Origin: Poriferisodalis sp965262965 | GTDB taxonomy: Bacteria > Actinomycetota > Acidimicrobiia > Acidimicrobiales > Poriferisodalaceae | Direction of reading: 5' to 3' | Assembly (NCBI RefSeq): GCF_965262965.1 | Contig: NZ_OZ253573.1 | Location: forward strand, 3,534,001 to 3,598,000 | Length of the DNA: 64,000 nucleotides | Shown here: positions 50,332-59,414 of the stretch, piece by piece | How positions within the stretch are numbered: the first letter of the stretch is position 1 | Layout of the letters: the number at the start of each line of letters is the position of its first letter | Position numbers and translations under genes: made by a program | The notes under the pieces: model-generated | The model's input: the letters and a program-made list of their open reading frames with translations, nothing else | Told to the model about the DNA's origin: nothing | Databases searched by the model: none

Positions 50332-51681
50332 GTGAGCATCGAGACAAGCAATACTGGCCCTTCCGCCCTGCTGAACTTCCGAGCCGAGAATGTCCGGTCG
50401 TTTCGAGACGAATTCGAACTCTCGTTGGTGTCGACGCCAATGGCCGAAGCTCCGTACGTACGCGATATTCCGTGGCGCGAAGCAGGCGCACCGGAGCGTG
50501 TCCTGCCCGCAGCCGGTGTCTTCGGCGCCAATGCCTCTGGCAAGAGCAATGTGCTCGAAGCAATGGACGACATGCGCCAATATGTCTTGCGTTCGTTTCG
50601 CTCAGGTGAGCCTGGTGGCCGCATTCCTCGGTGGCCATTCCGACTCGACGAGCAATCGGTCGATCGGCCCTCGGGATACGAGGTCGACTTTGTGCTCTCT
50701 GGTGTGCGTCACGAGTACGGATTTACACTCGAGGACGAACGGGTAGTCGAGGAGTGGGCATACCGCCGTCCCAAGGGTCGGGCGGCGATGATGTTCCACC
50801 GGAAGGGCGACACTGTCGATTTTGGAGCTATAGACAAGGCCCGCAGCCGCGCAGCACGTGACCTGTTGCGCTCGAATGCGCTCTACCTCTCGACTGCGGC
50901 CGCCGCTGGGCATCCACAGCTCACGCCGCTACGCCAATGGTTCGCGGGCAACATGCGCTATGCCCAGGCTGCGACGCGTCCGTTGCGGCAAGTGCTGACG
51001 GCGAAGATGCTTGACGATGATCGCCATCGCGGTGCCGTCTTGAGCCTGCTTTGGGCAGCGGATCTAGGCATCGCCGATGCGAAGAAACACTTGCCTGATC
51101 CCGCAATGAGAGACGGCCTACAGCGCGCCGCACGCGTACTCATCGGAGCAGAGGAAGAGCCAGCGGACGAGGAGAGCATCGAGCTTGACGAATTGGCGAT
51201 TGTCCATCTGACGCATAGTGGGTCTGATGGGGAAGTCGAGTTCGAAGCTGGCGAGGAATCGCTTGGGACACTCGTGTGGTTCGGCTTGGTCGGGCCTGTA
51301 CTGCAATCGCTGGAGGCGGGTTCGGTGCTGCTGGCAGATGAGTTGGACGCAAGTTTGCATCCTGACTTGGTTCAGCGACTTGTCCGCCTGTTCCAAGATC
51401 CGCAGACCAACCCCAATCTTGCGCAACTCGTATTCAACAGTCACGACCCGGCGCTCATGGGCGATGGCACGGCCGAACGCCTGCTTGGTCGTGATCAGAT
51501 TTGGTTCAGTGAGAAGTTGAACGACGGCAGCACACGTCTGTACCCCTTGGCCGAACTCGGACCTCGCAAGAATGAAGCAGTCGCGAAGCGCTACGAAGAA
51601 GGTCGCTATGGCGCCCGGCCAATCATTATGGACGGTGGATTCGTCGACGCTGCCGAGCAAGTTGCGGTGACGACGTCTTGA
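50332..51681 (+). CDS. rloA: RloA-type AAA ATPase (AbiL-like defence, subunit 1)
   Basis: 449 residues with an OLD-like ATPase fold. Walker A is GVFGANASGKSNVLEAM near residue 62; Walker B is SVLLADELDASLHPDLVQRL; FNSHDPALMGDG is the switch His segment. The GTG start at 50332 sits in an AT-rich leader. It overlaps the following RloB-like gene by 4 bases. RloA/RloB pairs (also classed as AbiL) give phage defence in some bacteria. It lies just right of the broken lipoprotein gene and outside the ISL3 unit. Confidence 0.85.
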   Translation: MSIETSNTGPSALLNFRAENVRSFRDEFELSLVSTPMAEAPYVRDIPWREAGAPERVLPAAGVFGANASGKSNVLEAMDDMRQYVLRSFRSGEPGGRIPRWPFRLDEQSVDRPSGYEVDFVLSGVRHEYGFTLEDERVVEEWAYRRPKGRAAMMFHRKGDTVDFGAIDKARSRAARDLLRSNALYLSTAAAAGHPQLTPLRQWFAGNMRYAQAATRPLRQVLTAKMLDDDRHRGAVLSLLWAADLGIADAKKHLPDPAMRDGLQRAARVLIGAEEEPADEESIELDELAIVHLTHSGSDGEVEFEAGEESLGTLVWFGLVGPVLQSLEAGSVLLADELDASLHPDLVQRLVRLFQDPQTNPNLAQLVFNSHDPALMGDGTAERLLGRDQIWFSEKLNDGSTRLYPLAELGPRKNEAVAKRYEEGRYGARPIIMDGGFVDAAEQVAVTTS

Positions 51682-52307
51682 AGCGGCGACAGTCGATAGG
51701 AGATCGGCGAAGCGGACAGTCGGGCTCAGCCCGAGCGAGACTCAGGGAGATTCTCGTCTTCACGGAGGGCCGAGCAACCGAACCGGACTACGTCAACTAT
51801 TGGTTTCGGAAGCACCGAGATCAGGTCGACATTGTCATTGACGATTTCCATGGCACGCCACTCCGCCTCGTTGAGGAAGCCATCAAGGAGCGCAAGATTG
51901 ACCTGAGCGAAGAGAAGCGCGGTCGCGGTTCCGCCCGCGACGAATACTGGTGCGTATTCGATCGCGACGAACATCAAGACTTCGAGGAAGCAATCGCTAG
52001 GGCGAAAACCAGCGAAATAGGCGTTGCATTCTCGAATCCTTGTATCGAGTTGTGGTTCATGCTCCATTTCAAGGATCGAACCGCGTCGATCCACCGGCAC
52101 GATGCACAAGATGAATCCAAGCGCTTGCTGACGTGTGGCAAGCACTTGACGTATCAGGCTCTTGCGGCGCTTGATGCTTCGTTCGGCGATGCGAAATCGA
52201 GAGCGGTGCAACTGGATCGCAAGCACCTCGGGGACGGGTCACCGCCGAGATCAAACCCGAGCACCAACTTGTGGGAGTTCGTCGAACGGATCACCGACGG
52301 CAACTGA
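51678..52307 (+). CDS. rloB: RloB-family protein (AbiL-like defence, subunit 2)
   Basis: 209 residues, starting with a TTG at 51678 that overlaps the rloA stop (TTGA). The RloB pattern is clear: ILVFTEGRATEPDYVNYWF (Toprim-like Glu), DEYWCVFDRDEHQDFEEAIA (Asp-x-Asp), GVAFSNPCIELWFMLHF. The Toprim-like fold suggests nuclease or regulatory activity driven by the RloA ATPase. The first 20 residues are basic. Confidence 0.85.
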   Translation: MKRRQSIGDRRSGQSGSARARLREILVFTEGRATEPDYVNYWFRKHRDQVDIVIDDFHGTPLRLVEEAIKERKIDLSEEKRGRGSARDEYWCVFDRDEHQDFEEAIARAKTSEIGVAFSNPCIELWFMLHFKDRTASIHRHDAQDESKRLLTCGKHLTYQALAALDASFGDAKSRAVQLDRKHLGDGSPPRSNPSTNLWEFVERITDGN

Positions 52308-52447
52308 CAGCGGCGATGGCGGCCGACGCCCAGGCGTTTTCGGTGCCGGACACCACGCTGTTCGCGTCGGCTCTCTTGGGCGCCGGACCGGCCTGAAACC
52401 GGAGGCGTTGGCTGCTAGAAGATGTCTGCTTCAGAGAGGGTTGACCG

Positions 52448-53344
52448 ATGAGCCAGAGTCACGATCCGAACGCCGAACAGCGCGAGTTCTGGCGTGCCGC
52501 AGCTGTGTGGGTCGATCAGCAGGAACGTCTCGACGCACAGCTGGCCCACATCGGCGTGGCGGCGATGGACGCTGTGGACGGGTTGCCTTCGGCGGCGCGA
52601 GTGCTCGATGTCGGTTGCGGGTGCGGCCAGACGTCACTGCAGTGGAGCGAACGAGTCAGCGGTTCGGTGCTGGGCGTCGACATCAGCGAGCCCCTCGTCG
52701 AGGTGGCTCGCCGGCGTGCCGCCGAGCACTCCGCGGCGTATCCCGAGGCGGCTCCGATCAGCTTCGCCGTCGCCGACGCCCAGACGGCCGATATCGCTGG
52801 GCTGGCAACGGAGTCCGCTGCCGACAACGGCAGCTTCGCCGGCTTCGATGTGGTCTTTTCCCGTCTGGGTGTGATGTTCTTCGCCGACTCGGTGGCAGCG
52901 TTCGTGAACCTGCGGTCGGCGACACGGCCCGGCGGCCAGCTCTCGTTCGTCTGCTGGCAGAGGGCGCGGAACAACCCATGGCTGGTCTCGGTCAACAAGG
53001 CAGTGCTCGGCATTGTGGAGATGCCGTCGAGTGACGGCCCGGCCGTCGATCCGTTTGCCTTTGCCGACCCTGACCATGTGCAGGGCATTCTCGGCGCCGC
53101 CGGCTGGTCCGACATCGCCATCGAGCCGCACGACACCGAGTTGGTCTTCAGCGGAGGAGGCACCCTCGAAGAGACCGTCGACTTCGCGATGGACCTAGGA
53201 ATTGCCCGTCGCGCCCTGGCCGGACATCCGCCCGAGGTTCACGCCCAGGTCCGCGACGCCGTCACTGCTGTGTTGGCACCACGGGAAACCCCCGCTGGAG
53301 TCGTCTTTCCGGCGGCCACCTGGATCGCTACCGCCCGCAACTGA
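52448..53344 (+). CDS. Class I SAM-dependent methyltransferase
   Basis: 298 residues from the ATG at 52448 (AGAGAGGG upstream). SAM-binding motif RVLDVGCGCGQTSLQW, acidic ribose-binding GVDISEPLVEVARRRAAEH, then DVVFSRLGVMFFADSVAAFV and RPGGQLSFVCWQ. This is the small-molecule (UbiE/COQ5-like) type. The methyl acceptor is unknown. It is likely monocistronic between the rlo pair and the ROK operon. Confidence 0.82.
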   Translation: MSQSHDPNAEQREFWRAAAVWVDQQERLDAQLAHIGVAAMDAVDGLPSAARVLDVGCGCGQTSLQWSERVSGSVLGVDISEPLVEVARRRAAEHSAAYPEAAPISFAVADAQTADIAGLATESAADNGSFAGFDVVFSRLGVMFFADSVAAFVNLRSATRPGGQLSFVCWQRARNNPWLVSVNKAVLGIVEMPSSDGPAVDPFAFADPDHVQGILGAAGWSDIAIEPHDTELVFSGGGTLEETVDFAMDLGIARRALAGHPPEVHAQVRDAVTAVLAPRETPAGVVFPAATWIATARN

Positions 53345-53401
53345 CGCCCGGCAGAGCTGTCTCGTACGCGAACGAGGCAGCACACGAGGTCGACGTGTGT
53401 C

Positions 53402-53429
53402 TTGACATCCATAATTTGTAAGGTAAGAT
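53402..53429 (+). promoter_or_regulatory. Promoter of the amino-sugar operon
   Basis: TTGACA (53402-53407) and TAAGAT (53424-53429) are 16 bases apart, a good sigma-70 type pair. The ATG at 53440 is only 10 bases after the -10 and no ribosome site precedes it, so the transcript is probably leaderless or nearly so. TTTGTAAGG and TTACTAACAA around the -10 form an imperfect inverted repeat that could be the ROK repressor operator. Confidence 0.6.
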
Positions 53430-53439
53430 TACTAACAAT

Positions 53440-54642
53440 ATGGCCGAACGAACGCCGTCGGGGGGTCTGCGACTGCTGAGCGGGCAGCGGATCGCCGACG
53501 CGATGTTCGACGCGCACCCGCGGCAGATGTCTCGCGCTGGCATCGCCCGAGCCACCGGATTGTCCAAGCCGACGGTGTCGGCCCTCATGGCAGACATGGC
53601 GGCGGCGGGATTGGTCCGTGTCGCCGCGGAGGGTCTTCGAACCGGGTCGATCGGGAGGCCGGCGGCAATCTATGAACTCGTTCCGACTGCACGACACGTG
53701 CTCGCTGCCGACATTGGCGCCACCAAGATGCTGGTCGGCGTCGGAGATCTGTTCGGCAACCTCGTCGCCGAGCGAGAAATAGAGACGGCGCCGGATGCCC
53801 CCACGGCGTTCGAGCGCCTAGGGCGCGCTGTCTCGACGATGCTCGACGCTGTTGGCGAGCCCTGCAGCGCCGTTTGTGTCGGTGTTCCGGGCATCTACCG
53901 AAGCGACGGCGACTGCGTCGAGCAGGCATTGAATCTGCCGGGATTCGATGGGTTCGCGCCACGCGCATGGCTCGCCGGGCAACTCGGACTTCCCGCCGAT
54001 CGAGTCCATGTCGACAACGACGTGAACCTCGCAGCGCTCGGCGAGCTCTCGCATCTGGAGGACGGCCAGCCCGGCGGCGATTTCGCCGCGATCTCGATCG
54101 GCACCGGCATCGGTGCGGCGATGGTCGTCGACGGCGGACTGTATCGGGGCGGTACCGGGTCGGCAGGCGAATTGGGCTCTCTTCTGCTGCAGCACCCAGA
54201 AGCCGGAGAATCACCCGTCACGCTCGAAGACATGGCCTCAGCGCCGTCGATTCGCAAGCTCTTCGGCCGAGCGATCGAAGACGGCTACCGCAGTGGACTC
54301 GCTCCCAGCTCGGACGTTCCAGAAATCTTGGCAGCCGCGCAGGCGGGCGATGCCGCCGCAAGCCACGTCCTGCGCCGAGTTGCGGAGTCGATGGCGCTCG
54401 CAGTTTCGCACCTCTGTCTGATTGCGGATCCGACTCGAGTCGTGTTCGGGGGCGGCGTCGGTGTCAATGCAGTCTTCGTGGATGCGGTGCGAGAACGACT
54501 CGAACGCCTCGTCTCAGTTCCTCCCGAGTTGGCTGCGTCGAGGCTGGGACGCCGGGCGACACTCGCAGGGGCCGTCTCGATGAGCCTGCGGATCGTGCAC
54601 CAGACCCTGGTGTCAGAAGCCTTGGGAGACCAGCGCACATGA
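53440..54642 (+). CDS. ROK-family transcriptional repressor (NagC/XylR type)
   Basis: 400 residues. An N-terminal winged helix (ISRAGIARATG-like segment MSRAGIARATGLSKPTVSAL) is followed by a ROK sugar-kinase-like domain (HVLAADIGATKMLVGVGDLF, CVGVPGIYRSDGD, ISIGTGIGAAMVVDGGLYRG, VVFGGGVGVNAVFVDAVRER). The Cys-rich zinc motif (CxCGxxGCxE) normal in this family is missing. It heads the operon and probably releases DNA when a sugar or sugar phosphate binds. Its stop overlaps the next ATG. Confidence 0.87.
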   Translation: MAERTPSGGLRLLSGQRIADAMFDAHPRQMSRAGIARATGLSKPTVSALMADMAAAGLVRVAAEGLRTGSIGRPAAIYELVPTARHVLAADIGATKMLVGVGDLFGNLVAEREIETAPDAPTAFERLGRAVSTMLDAVGEPCSAVCVGVPGIYRSDGDCVEQALNLPGFDGFAPRAWLAGQLGLPADRVHVDNDVNLAALGELSHLEDGQPGGDFAAISIGTGIGAAMVVDGGLYRGGTGSAGELGSLLLQHPEAGESPVTLEDMASAPSIRKLFGRAIEDGYRSGLAPSSDVPEILAAAQAGDAAASHVLRRVAESMALAVSHLCLIADPTRVVFGGGVGVNAVFVDAVRERLERLVSVPPELAASRLGRRATLAGAVSMSLRIVHQTLVSEALGDQRT

Positions 54643-55883
54643 GTGGTTCCGCCGCGCTCGTAGCCGACGCGGTGGACCCTGACGCGGTCGTCGAGCTTGT
54701 GCGCCAAGCCGTCCGCATCCCGAGTGTCACCCCCAATGAATCCGAGGTCGCTCGCTGGGCGCTGGGCCGTCTCAACGAATCAAGAGCATTCCACGCCGCA
54801 GAGCTGGTCGAATGCGCACCCGGCCGACCGAACGTGTACGCAAGCGCCGGAGGAACCAGCGGTCGGTCGCTCCTGCTGGCCGGCCATCTCGACACGGTTG
54901 CCGTTGACGACTGGGTGCAGCACTGGGACGGCACCGAGCGAGCAGATCCGTTCGAGCCGTGCGTCATCGACAACGAAATCTGGGGACGAGGCGCCGCGGA
55001 CCAGAAGTCGGGCATTTGCGCGATCATCGAAGCGCTTCGGGCATTCGGCAGGGTCGGGATGCAGCCGGCCGGGGCGGTTTCCACCTGGTTCGTCTGCGAC
55101 GAAGAGTCCGGACAGCCGGGCTCGGGTGTGTCGCTCGGAATGCGCACTGCGGCAAGCAGCAGTTCAAAGGGCGCAGCCGATTTCGCCATCTATACCGAGC
55201 CGACAACATCGGCCATCTACACCGCGCAGATGGGATTTCTCATCGCCGACATCGTCTGTACCGGCAGGTCCGCGTACTTCGGACGACCCGAACTCGGCGT
55301 CGATGCACTCAAGGCCGGCCATAGCTTGCTCAGCCGCTTGTGGGAGCTCTCCGACGAGCTGCGTGCAACGGTGCCGGCCCATGAGCTGCTCGGGGAAGCC
55401 TTCCTGCTGGTCACGTCGGCGTCCTCGGGCGGCAACATCGCCGTGCCGGGTCGCTTCGACTTGTCGCTGATTCGCAAGATCAACCCTGGCGAGAGCCTCG
55501 ACGCGGCCGCTGAACAGATTCGCAGCGTTGTGGCCGAGGTCGCGGCTGAGCATTCCGTGGAGTGCAGCGTGGACTTCAGCGCGCCCCGGGATCACGCCGT
55601 CGGCGGCACGCCCGATGAGGTCCCGGCCGACCATCCGGGAGTGGCCGCTCTGGCGGGTTCGATCGCCGCGGTGACCGGCGAGCAGGCCCGCATCGAGGGC
55701 GCGCCCTACTGGTCGGAAAAGCCATTCCTGCGGGACTTGGGCATCCCCGGCGTCTACTTCGCTCCCGGAGACATCTCCCACTGCCACACACCGTTCGAGC
55801 GAGTCGCCATCGATGAGCTGGTGACCGCAACCCGCACCCTCGCGCACTTCATTGCCGAATGGTGCGGTGTCGAGGACTCATAA
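54639..55883 (+). CDS. M20-family metallohydrolase (DapE/ArgE-like)
   Basis: 414 residues from the ATG at 54639 that overlaps the repressor stop. Metal ligands are visible in family order: LLAGHLDTVAVDDW (His, Asp), EIWGRGAADQKSGICAI (Asp), FVCDEESGQPGSG (Glu-Glu), IYTEPTT (acidic) and GDISHCHTPFERV (His). M20 enzymes cut amides: N-acyl amino acids, N-succinyl-diaminopimelate, or N-acetyl groups. Given NagB and a kinase in the same operon but no NagA, it may deacetylate an amino sugar derivative or release an amino acid. Confidence 0.85.
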   Translation: MSGSAALVADAVDPDAVVELVRQAVRIPSVTPNESEVARWALGRLNESRAFHAAELVECAPGRPNVYASAGGTSGRSLLLAGHLDTVAVDDWVQHWDGTERADPFEPCVIDNEIWGRGAADQKSGICAIIEALRAFGRVGMQPAGAVSTWFVCDEESGQPGSGVSLGMRTAASSSSKGAADFAIYTEPTTSAIYTAQMGFLIADIVCTGRSAYFGRPELGVDALKAGHSLLSRLWELSDELRATVPAHELLGEAFLLVTSASSGGNIAVPGRFDLSLIRKINPGESLDAAAEQIRSVVAEVAAEHSVECSVDFSAPRDHAVGGTPDEVPADHPGVAALAGSIAAVTGEQARIEGAPYWSEKPFLRDLGIPGVYFAPGDISHCHTPFERVAIDELVTATRTLAHFIAEWCGVEDS

Positions 55884-55905
55884 GCCGGACCCGAAGGAGG
55901 GACCC

Positions 55906-57159
55906 ATGAGAATCAAGACAGCAAGAAGAAAGACCAAGTCCCCTGTGCGCAAGCCAAGCCGACTACCGCTGCTGTTGTTGACGGTGCTCGCACTGTTCGC
56001 TGCTGCTTGCACCGGCACCGACGACGATGCGGACGGCGACGCCGCCCCGCTGACCACTGCTCCCGCCGTCGAAGTAGACGCCGCCGACGGCATGGCCGAC
56101 GATGACATGGCTGATGACGACATGGCCGACGACGACATGGCCGACGACGGAGCCATGGCTCCGGTGACTCAGGGCCCCGGTGGCGAAGAAGCGGTTCCGT
56201 CCAGCGAGATCTCGCTCAGCGATGACGAGATCGCCCAGGTCCAGGCAGGTGGCTACACGGCTGCTCTGCTGTGGCACACCGCAGGCGCGTTCACCGACGC
56301 AGTGAGTCAAGGTGCCCGCGATGCCTTCGCGGAACTCGGAATCGAAGTGATCGCCGAGACCAACGCCTCCTTCGACGCAGCTCAGCAGGCGAACGACGTC
56401 GAGACGGTCATGGCGCAGAATCCCGACATCATCATCAGCTTGGCGATCGGACCCGACGCGGGCGCGGAAGCCTTCCGTCCTGCGGTGGATGCCGGTGTGC
56501 AGCTGGTGTTTCTGTCGAACGTTCCGCAGGGATACGTCCACGGCGTGGACTATGTCGGCATCGTGACCGATGACCTCGCGGCCATGGGCATCACCGCAGC
56601 CAACCTGCTTGGCGAGGCGCTCGGAGGCGAAGGCGAAGTGGGGTTCATCTTCCACGACGCTGCCTACTACGTCACCAACCAACGGGATCAGGCATTCAAG
56701 TCGTGGATCGAGATCAACTATCCGGGCATCGAGATCGTTGCCGAGCAGGGACTTGCTGATCCGGCCGCAGCTGAGGAGATCGCTGCAGCGCTGCTCACGC
56801 GCCACCCCGATCTCGACGGCATCTATGCGCCATGGTCCGCTGGCCCTGCCGACGGCGTGCTGGCGGCACTTCGAGCTGCGGGAGCATCTGATGTTGCTGT
56901 GGTGACGATGGATCTCGACACCAACGTGTCGCTCGATCTCGTCGAGGGGGGCAACATCGTCGGCATCGCTGCCGATGAGGCGTACAACCTCGGCCGCACC
57001 ATGGCGCTCGAGGGCGCCTACGGCCTGTTGGGCAAGGCGGCTCCGGCATTCGTCGTGGTGCCCGCCATCGGCGTGACAGCTGACAACATCGTGGACGCCT
57101 ATCGTCAGTCCTTGGCCGCGGAACCCCCGAAAGAGGTTCTGGACGCCCTCGGCAACTGA
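55906..57159 (+). CDS. ABC transporter sugar-binding lipoprotein
   Basis: 417 residues from the ATG at 55906 with a perfect GGAGG (55897-55901). The signal peptide has lipobox LFAAAC. Residues about 62-85 are four units of MADDD (15-bp repeats in the DNA) forming an acidic tether. The rest is a type-I periplasmic binding fold (TAALLWHTAGAFTDAVSQGA, PDIIISLAIGPDAGAEAFRP, VGFIFHDAAYYVTNQRDQAF, VAVVTMDLDTNVSLDLVEGG) of the ribose/xylose class. Works with the next permease and the ATPase at 59411. Confidence 0.88.
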   Translation: MRIKTARRKTKSPVRKPSRLPLLLLTVLALFAAACTGTDDDADGDAAPLTTAPAVEVDAADGMADDDMADDDMADDDMADDGAMAPVTQGPGGEEAVPSSEISLSDDEIAQVQAGGYTAALLWHTAGAFTDAVSQGARDAFAELGIEVIAETNASFDAAQQANDVETVMAQNPDIIISLAIGPDAGAEAFRPAVDAGVQLVFLSNVPQGYVHGVDYVGIVTDDLAAMGITAANLLGEALGGEGEVGFIFHDAAYYVTNQRDQAFKSWIEINYPGIEIVAEQGLADPAAAEEIAAALLTRHPDLDGIYAPWSAGPADGVLAALRAAGASDVAVVTMDLDTNVSLDLVEGGNIVGIAADEAYNLGRTMALEGAYGLLGKAAPAFVVVPAIGVTADNIVDAYRQSLAAEPPKEVLDALGN

Positions 57160-57199
57160 CGCAGACTCGTCCTTTCGGGGGCGAGCTGAGGAACCCATC

Positions 57200-58204
57200 G
57201 TGACGCAGGACTTCGGCGCCCCGGACCGGTCAACTCCTCCCTGGGGTCTGGGGCGGCTTCGATCCGGTCGCTGGGACTCGGGATCGCGCTGGTATGTCGT
57301 CTACGGGGCGGCAGCGCTCATCTTCGCAGTCTTCGCGGTGACGTTGTACGACGATGGGTTCCTCAGCGCGTCCAACCTGCTCAATATCGGTCGGCAGGCA
57401 GCACCGATTGCGGTCATGGCAGTGGGGATGACGTTCGCGCTCGCGGCCGCTGAAATAGATCTGTCCGTCGGCTCGGTTGCGGCGCTGTCGTCTCTGGTGG
57501 CTGCTGAAGCGGTGGGCGGGTACGGATTCTTCGTCGGAGCGGTGGCTGCTGTTGCCGTCGGCGCGGCAATCGGGCTGGTCAACGGCCTGATCGCCGTGAA
57601 GGTGCGGATTCCGTCGTTTCTGGTCACGTTGGGGATGCTCGGGATCGTCAGCGGTGTTGCACGCAACATGAACAACTTGCAGTCGCTGCCGATACGCAAC
57701 GACACGTTCTCGGCGGTCTTCGGTGCGGGCTCGGCGGGTCCGGTGTCCTCGCTGCTCATCTGGACGGCGGTCGTCGGCCTCGTCGGGCATCTGGCGCTGC
57801 ATCAGCTCCGCTGGGGACGCCATGTCCTGTCTGTCGGAGCCGACCGCGCTGCGGCATCGGCGGTGGGCATCCGCGTGGACCGCATTCGCATCGCGGCCTT
57901 GGTGACGAGCGCCTCAGCGGCTGCATTCGCCGGCGTGCTGCTGGCGGGCCGCCTGGCGATCGGACGCCACGACCTCGGCGAGAACTTGCTGCTCACCGTG
58001 ATCGCCGCCGTCGTCATCGGGGGGACCAATCTGTTCGGCGGACGCGCATCTGTTGCAGGGGCGATCATGGGCTCGGTCGTCATGGCCATGCTCAACAACG
58101 GCCTGATCCTGATGGGTCTGCGAGTCGCGGATCAGCTGATCGCCCGCGGCGTGATCATCATCCTGGCCGTCGCGCTGAGCATGCGCGAGCAGCGAGAGAG
58201 CTGA
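57200..58204 (+). CDS. ABC transporter permease (RbsC/XylH type)
   Basis: 334 residues from a GTG with GAGGAA upstream. Eight to ten membrane segments are visible (VYGAAALIFAVFAVTLY, FFVGAVAAVAVGAAIGLV, SSLLIWTAVVGLVGHLAL, ALVTSASAAAFAGVLLAGRL) with the family motif EIDLSVGSVAALSSL and VVIGGTNLFGGRASVAG. Forms the membrane channel of a carbohydrate-uptake-2-type importer. Confidence 0.9.
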   Translation: MTQDFGAPDRSTPPWGLGRLRSGRWDSGSRWYVVYGAAALIFAVFAVTLYDDGFLSASNLLNIGRQAAPIAVMAVGMTFALAAAEIDLSVGSVAALSSLVAAEAVGGYGFFVGAVAAVAVGAAIGLVNGLIAVKVRIPSFLVTLGMLGIVSGVARNMNNLQSLPIRNDTFSAVFGAGSAGPVSSLLIWTAVVGLVGHLALHQLRWGRHVLSVGADRAAASAVGIRVDRIRIAALVTSASAAAFAGVLLAGRLAIGRHDLGENLLLTVIAAVVIGGTNLFGGRASVAGAIMGSVVMAMLNNGLILMGLRVADQLIARGVIIILAVALSMREQRES

Positions 58205-58208
58205 AGAA

Positions 58209-59414
58209 ATGTTCCTTCGATCCCTGCTGGACCGCAACCCCGGATTCGTGCGGGCCGCGGTGGAACTGCACCAAGCGGGAGAGATTCCGCCGAACAGCTA
58301 TGTGCTGGACCTCGATGCCATCGAGGCGAACGCACGAGTGCTGTGCACGCGGGCCCGAACGCTCGGCCTCACCGTGTACGCGATGACCAAGCAGATAGGC
58401 CGGGCCCCGGGCGCGCTGGCGGCCATGGCAGCCGGCGGCGTCGATGGCTTCGTGGCGGTCGACATGGCGTGCGCGCGCCCCATCGTTCGCAACGGGCATC
58501 GGCTCGGCCACGTCGGTCATCTGGTGCAGGTTGCGCGCGCCGAAGCTGTCGAAGCTGCTGCCATGGCGCCCGACTACTGGACGGTCTTCTCTGCGAACAA
58601 GGCGGCAGAGGCCGCCGCAGCCGCAAGCGCCAGCGGTCGATCTCAGCGACTCATGCTGCGTGTCTTCGATCCAGGTGACACGTTCTATCCCGGTCACGAG
58701 GGAGGCGTGCCACTCGACGACCTCCGCTCGGCTCTCGACATCATCGCAGCGCTCGACGGGGCCGAGTTCGCCGGACTCACTACGTTTCCGGCAATGCTCT
58801 TCGATGAGCAGCGAGGCAGCGTCGGTGTCACTCGAAACGTCGAGACGCTGGCGCGCGCGGCTGAGCTCGTTCGACGGCACCCGGCGTGCCCCGCGCAGCT
58901 CGAGATCAACCTGCCGGGGACGACGTCCACCGACGTCCTCGGGCTGCTCGCCGAGTCCGGGGCCACGCAGGTCGAGCCTGGCCACGGCCTCACCGCCACC
59001 ACGCCGCTGCACGCGCTTCGGGATCTGCCCGAGCAGCCCGGGGTCCTGTACCTGAGCGAGGTGGCCCACATTCATCAAGGCGTGCCGCTCTGCTTCGGTG
59101 GCGGCCTGTACGTCGATCCGGTGTTCGGCGACTACGAGGTCAGCGCGGTGATCGCGCACGACGCTGCGGAGATCTCGACGTCCCCCGTGCCGGTGGACAT
59201 GCCCGACCCGGCGGCGATCGACTACTACGCCCGACTCCATCGGGGGTCTGGCCGCGTCGTGTCGGAAGGCGCGACCGTGGTCTTCGGCTTCAGAATCCAG
59301 GCCTTCGTGACCAGGGCGCTCGTGACCGGGCTGTCGGGAGTGTCGCGGGGCGAGCCTCGGGTGGTCGGGGTGTGGAACGGTTTTGGCGATCCAGGCGGAG
59401 CGGGTTCGACGTGA
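58209..59414 (+). CDS. Alanine-racemase-fold PLP protein (YhfX-like)
   Basis: 401 residues, 4 bases after the permease, ATG at 58209. The N-terminal TIM barrel of PLP-dependent racemases is visible: SYVLDLDAIEANARVLCTRA, LTVYAMTKQIGRAPGALAAM (PLP Lys), AQLEINLPGTTSTDVLGLL, ATQVEPGHGLTATTPLHAL. The C-terminal part differs from true alanine racemase; the overall length and pattern fit the YhfX group found in operons for amino-acid or amino-sugar use. A role in racemising or lysing an amino acid from the imported substrate is plausible. The stop overlaps the next GTG. Confidence 0.78.
   Translation: MFLRSLLDRNPGFVRAAVELHQAGEIPPNSYVLDLDAIEANARVLCTRARTLGLTVYAMTKQIGRAPGALAAMAAGGVDGFVAVDMACARPIVRNGHRLGHVGHLVQVARAEAVEAAAMAPDYWTVFSANKAAEAAAAASASGRSQRLMLRVFDPGDTFYPGHEGGVPLDDLRSALDIIAALDGAEFAGLTTFPAMLFDEQRGSVGVTRNVETLARAAELVRRHPACPAQLEINLPGTTSTDVLGLLAESGATQVEPGHGLTATTPLHALRDLPEQPGVLYLSEVAHIHQGVPLCFGGGLYVDPVFGDYEVSAVIAHDAAEISTSPVPVDMPDPAAIDYYARLHRGSGRVVSEGATVVFGFRIQAFVTRALVTGLSGVSRGEPRVVGVWNGFGDPGGAGST

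Noticed and set aside
53874..54638. Upstream extension of the M20 hydrolase
   Set aside because: It runs under the ROK repressor gene in another frame and is Arg-rich; the ATG at 54639 overlaps the repressor stop and begins the homologous region.
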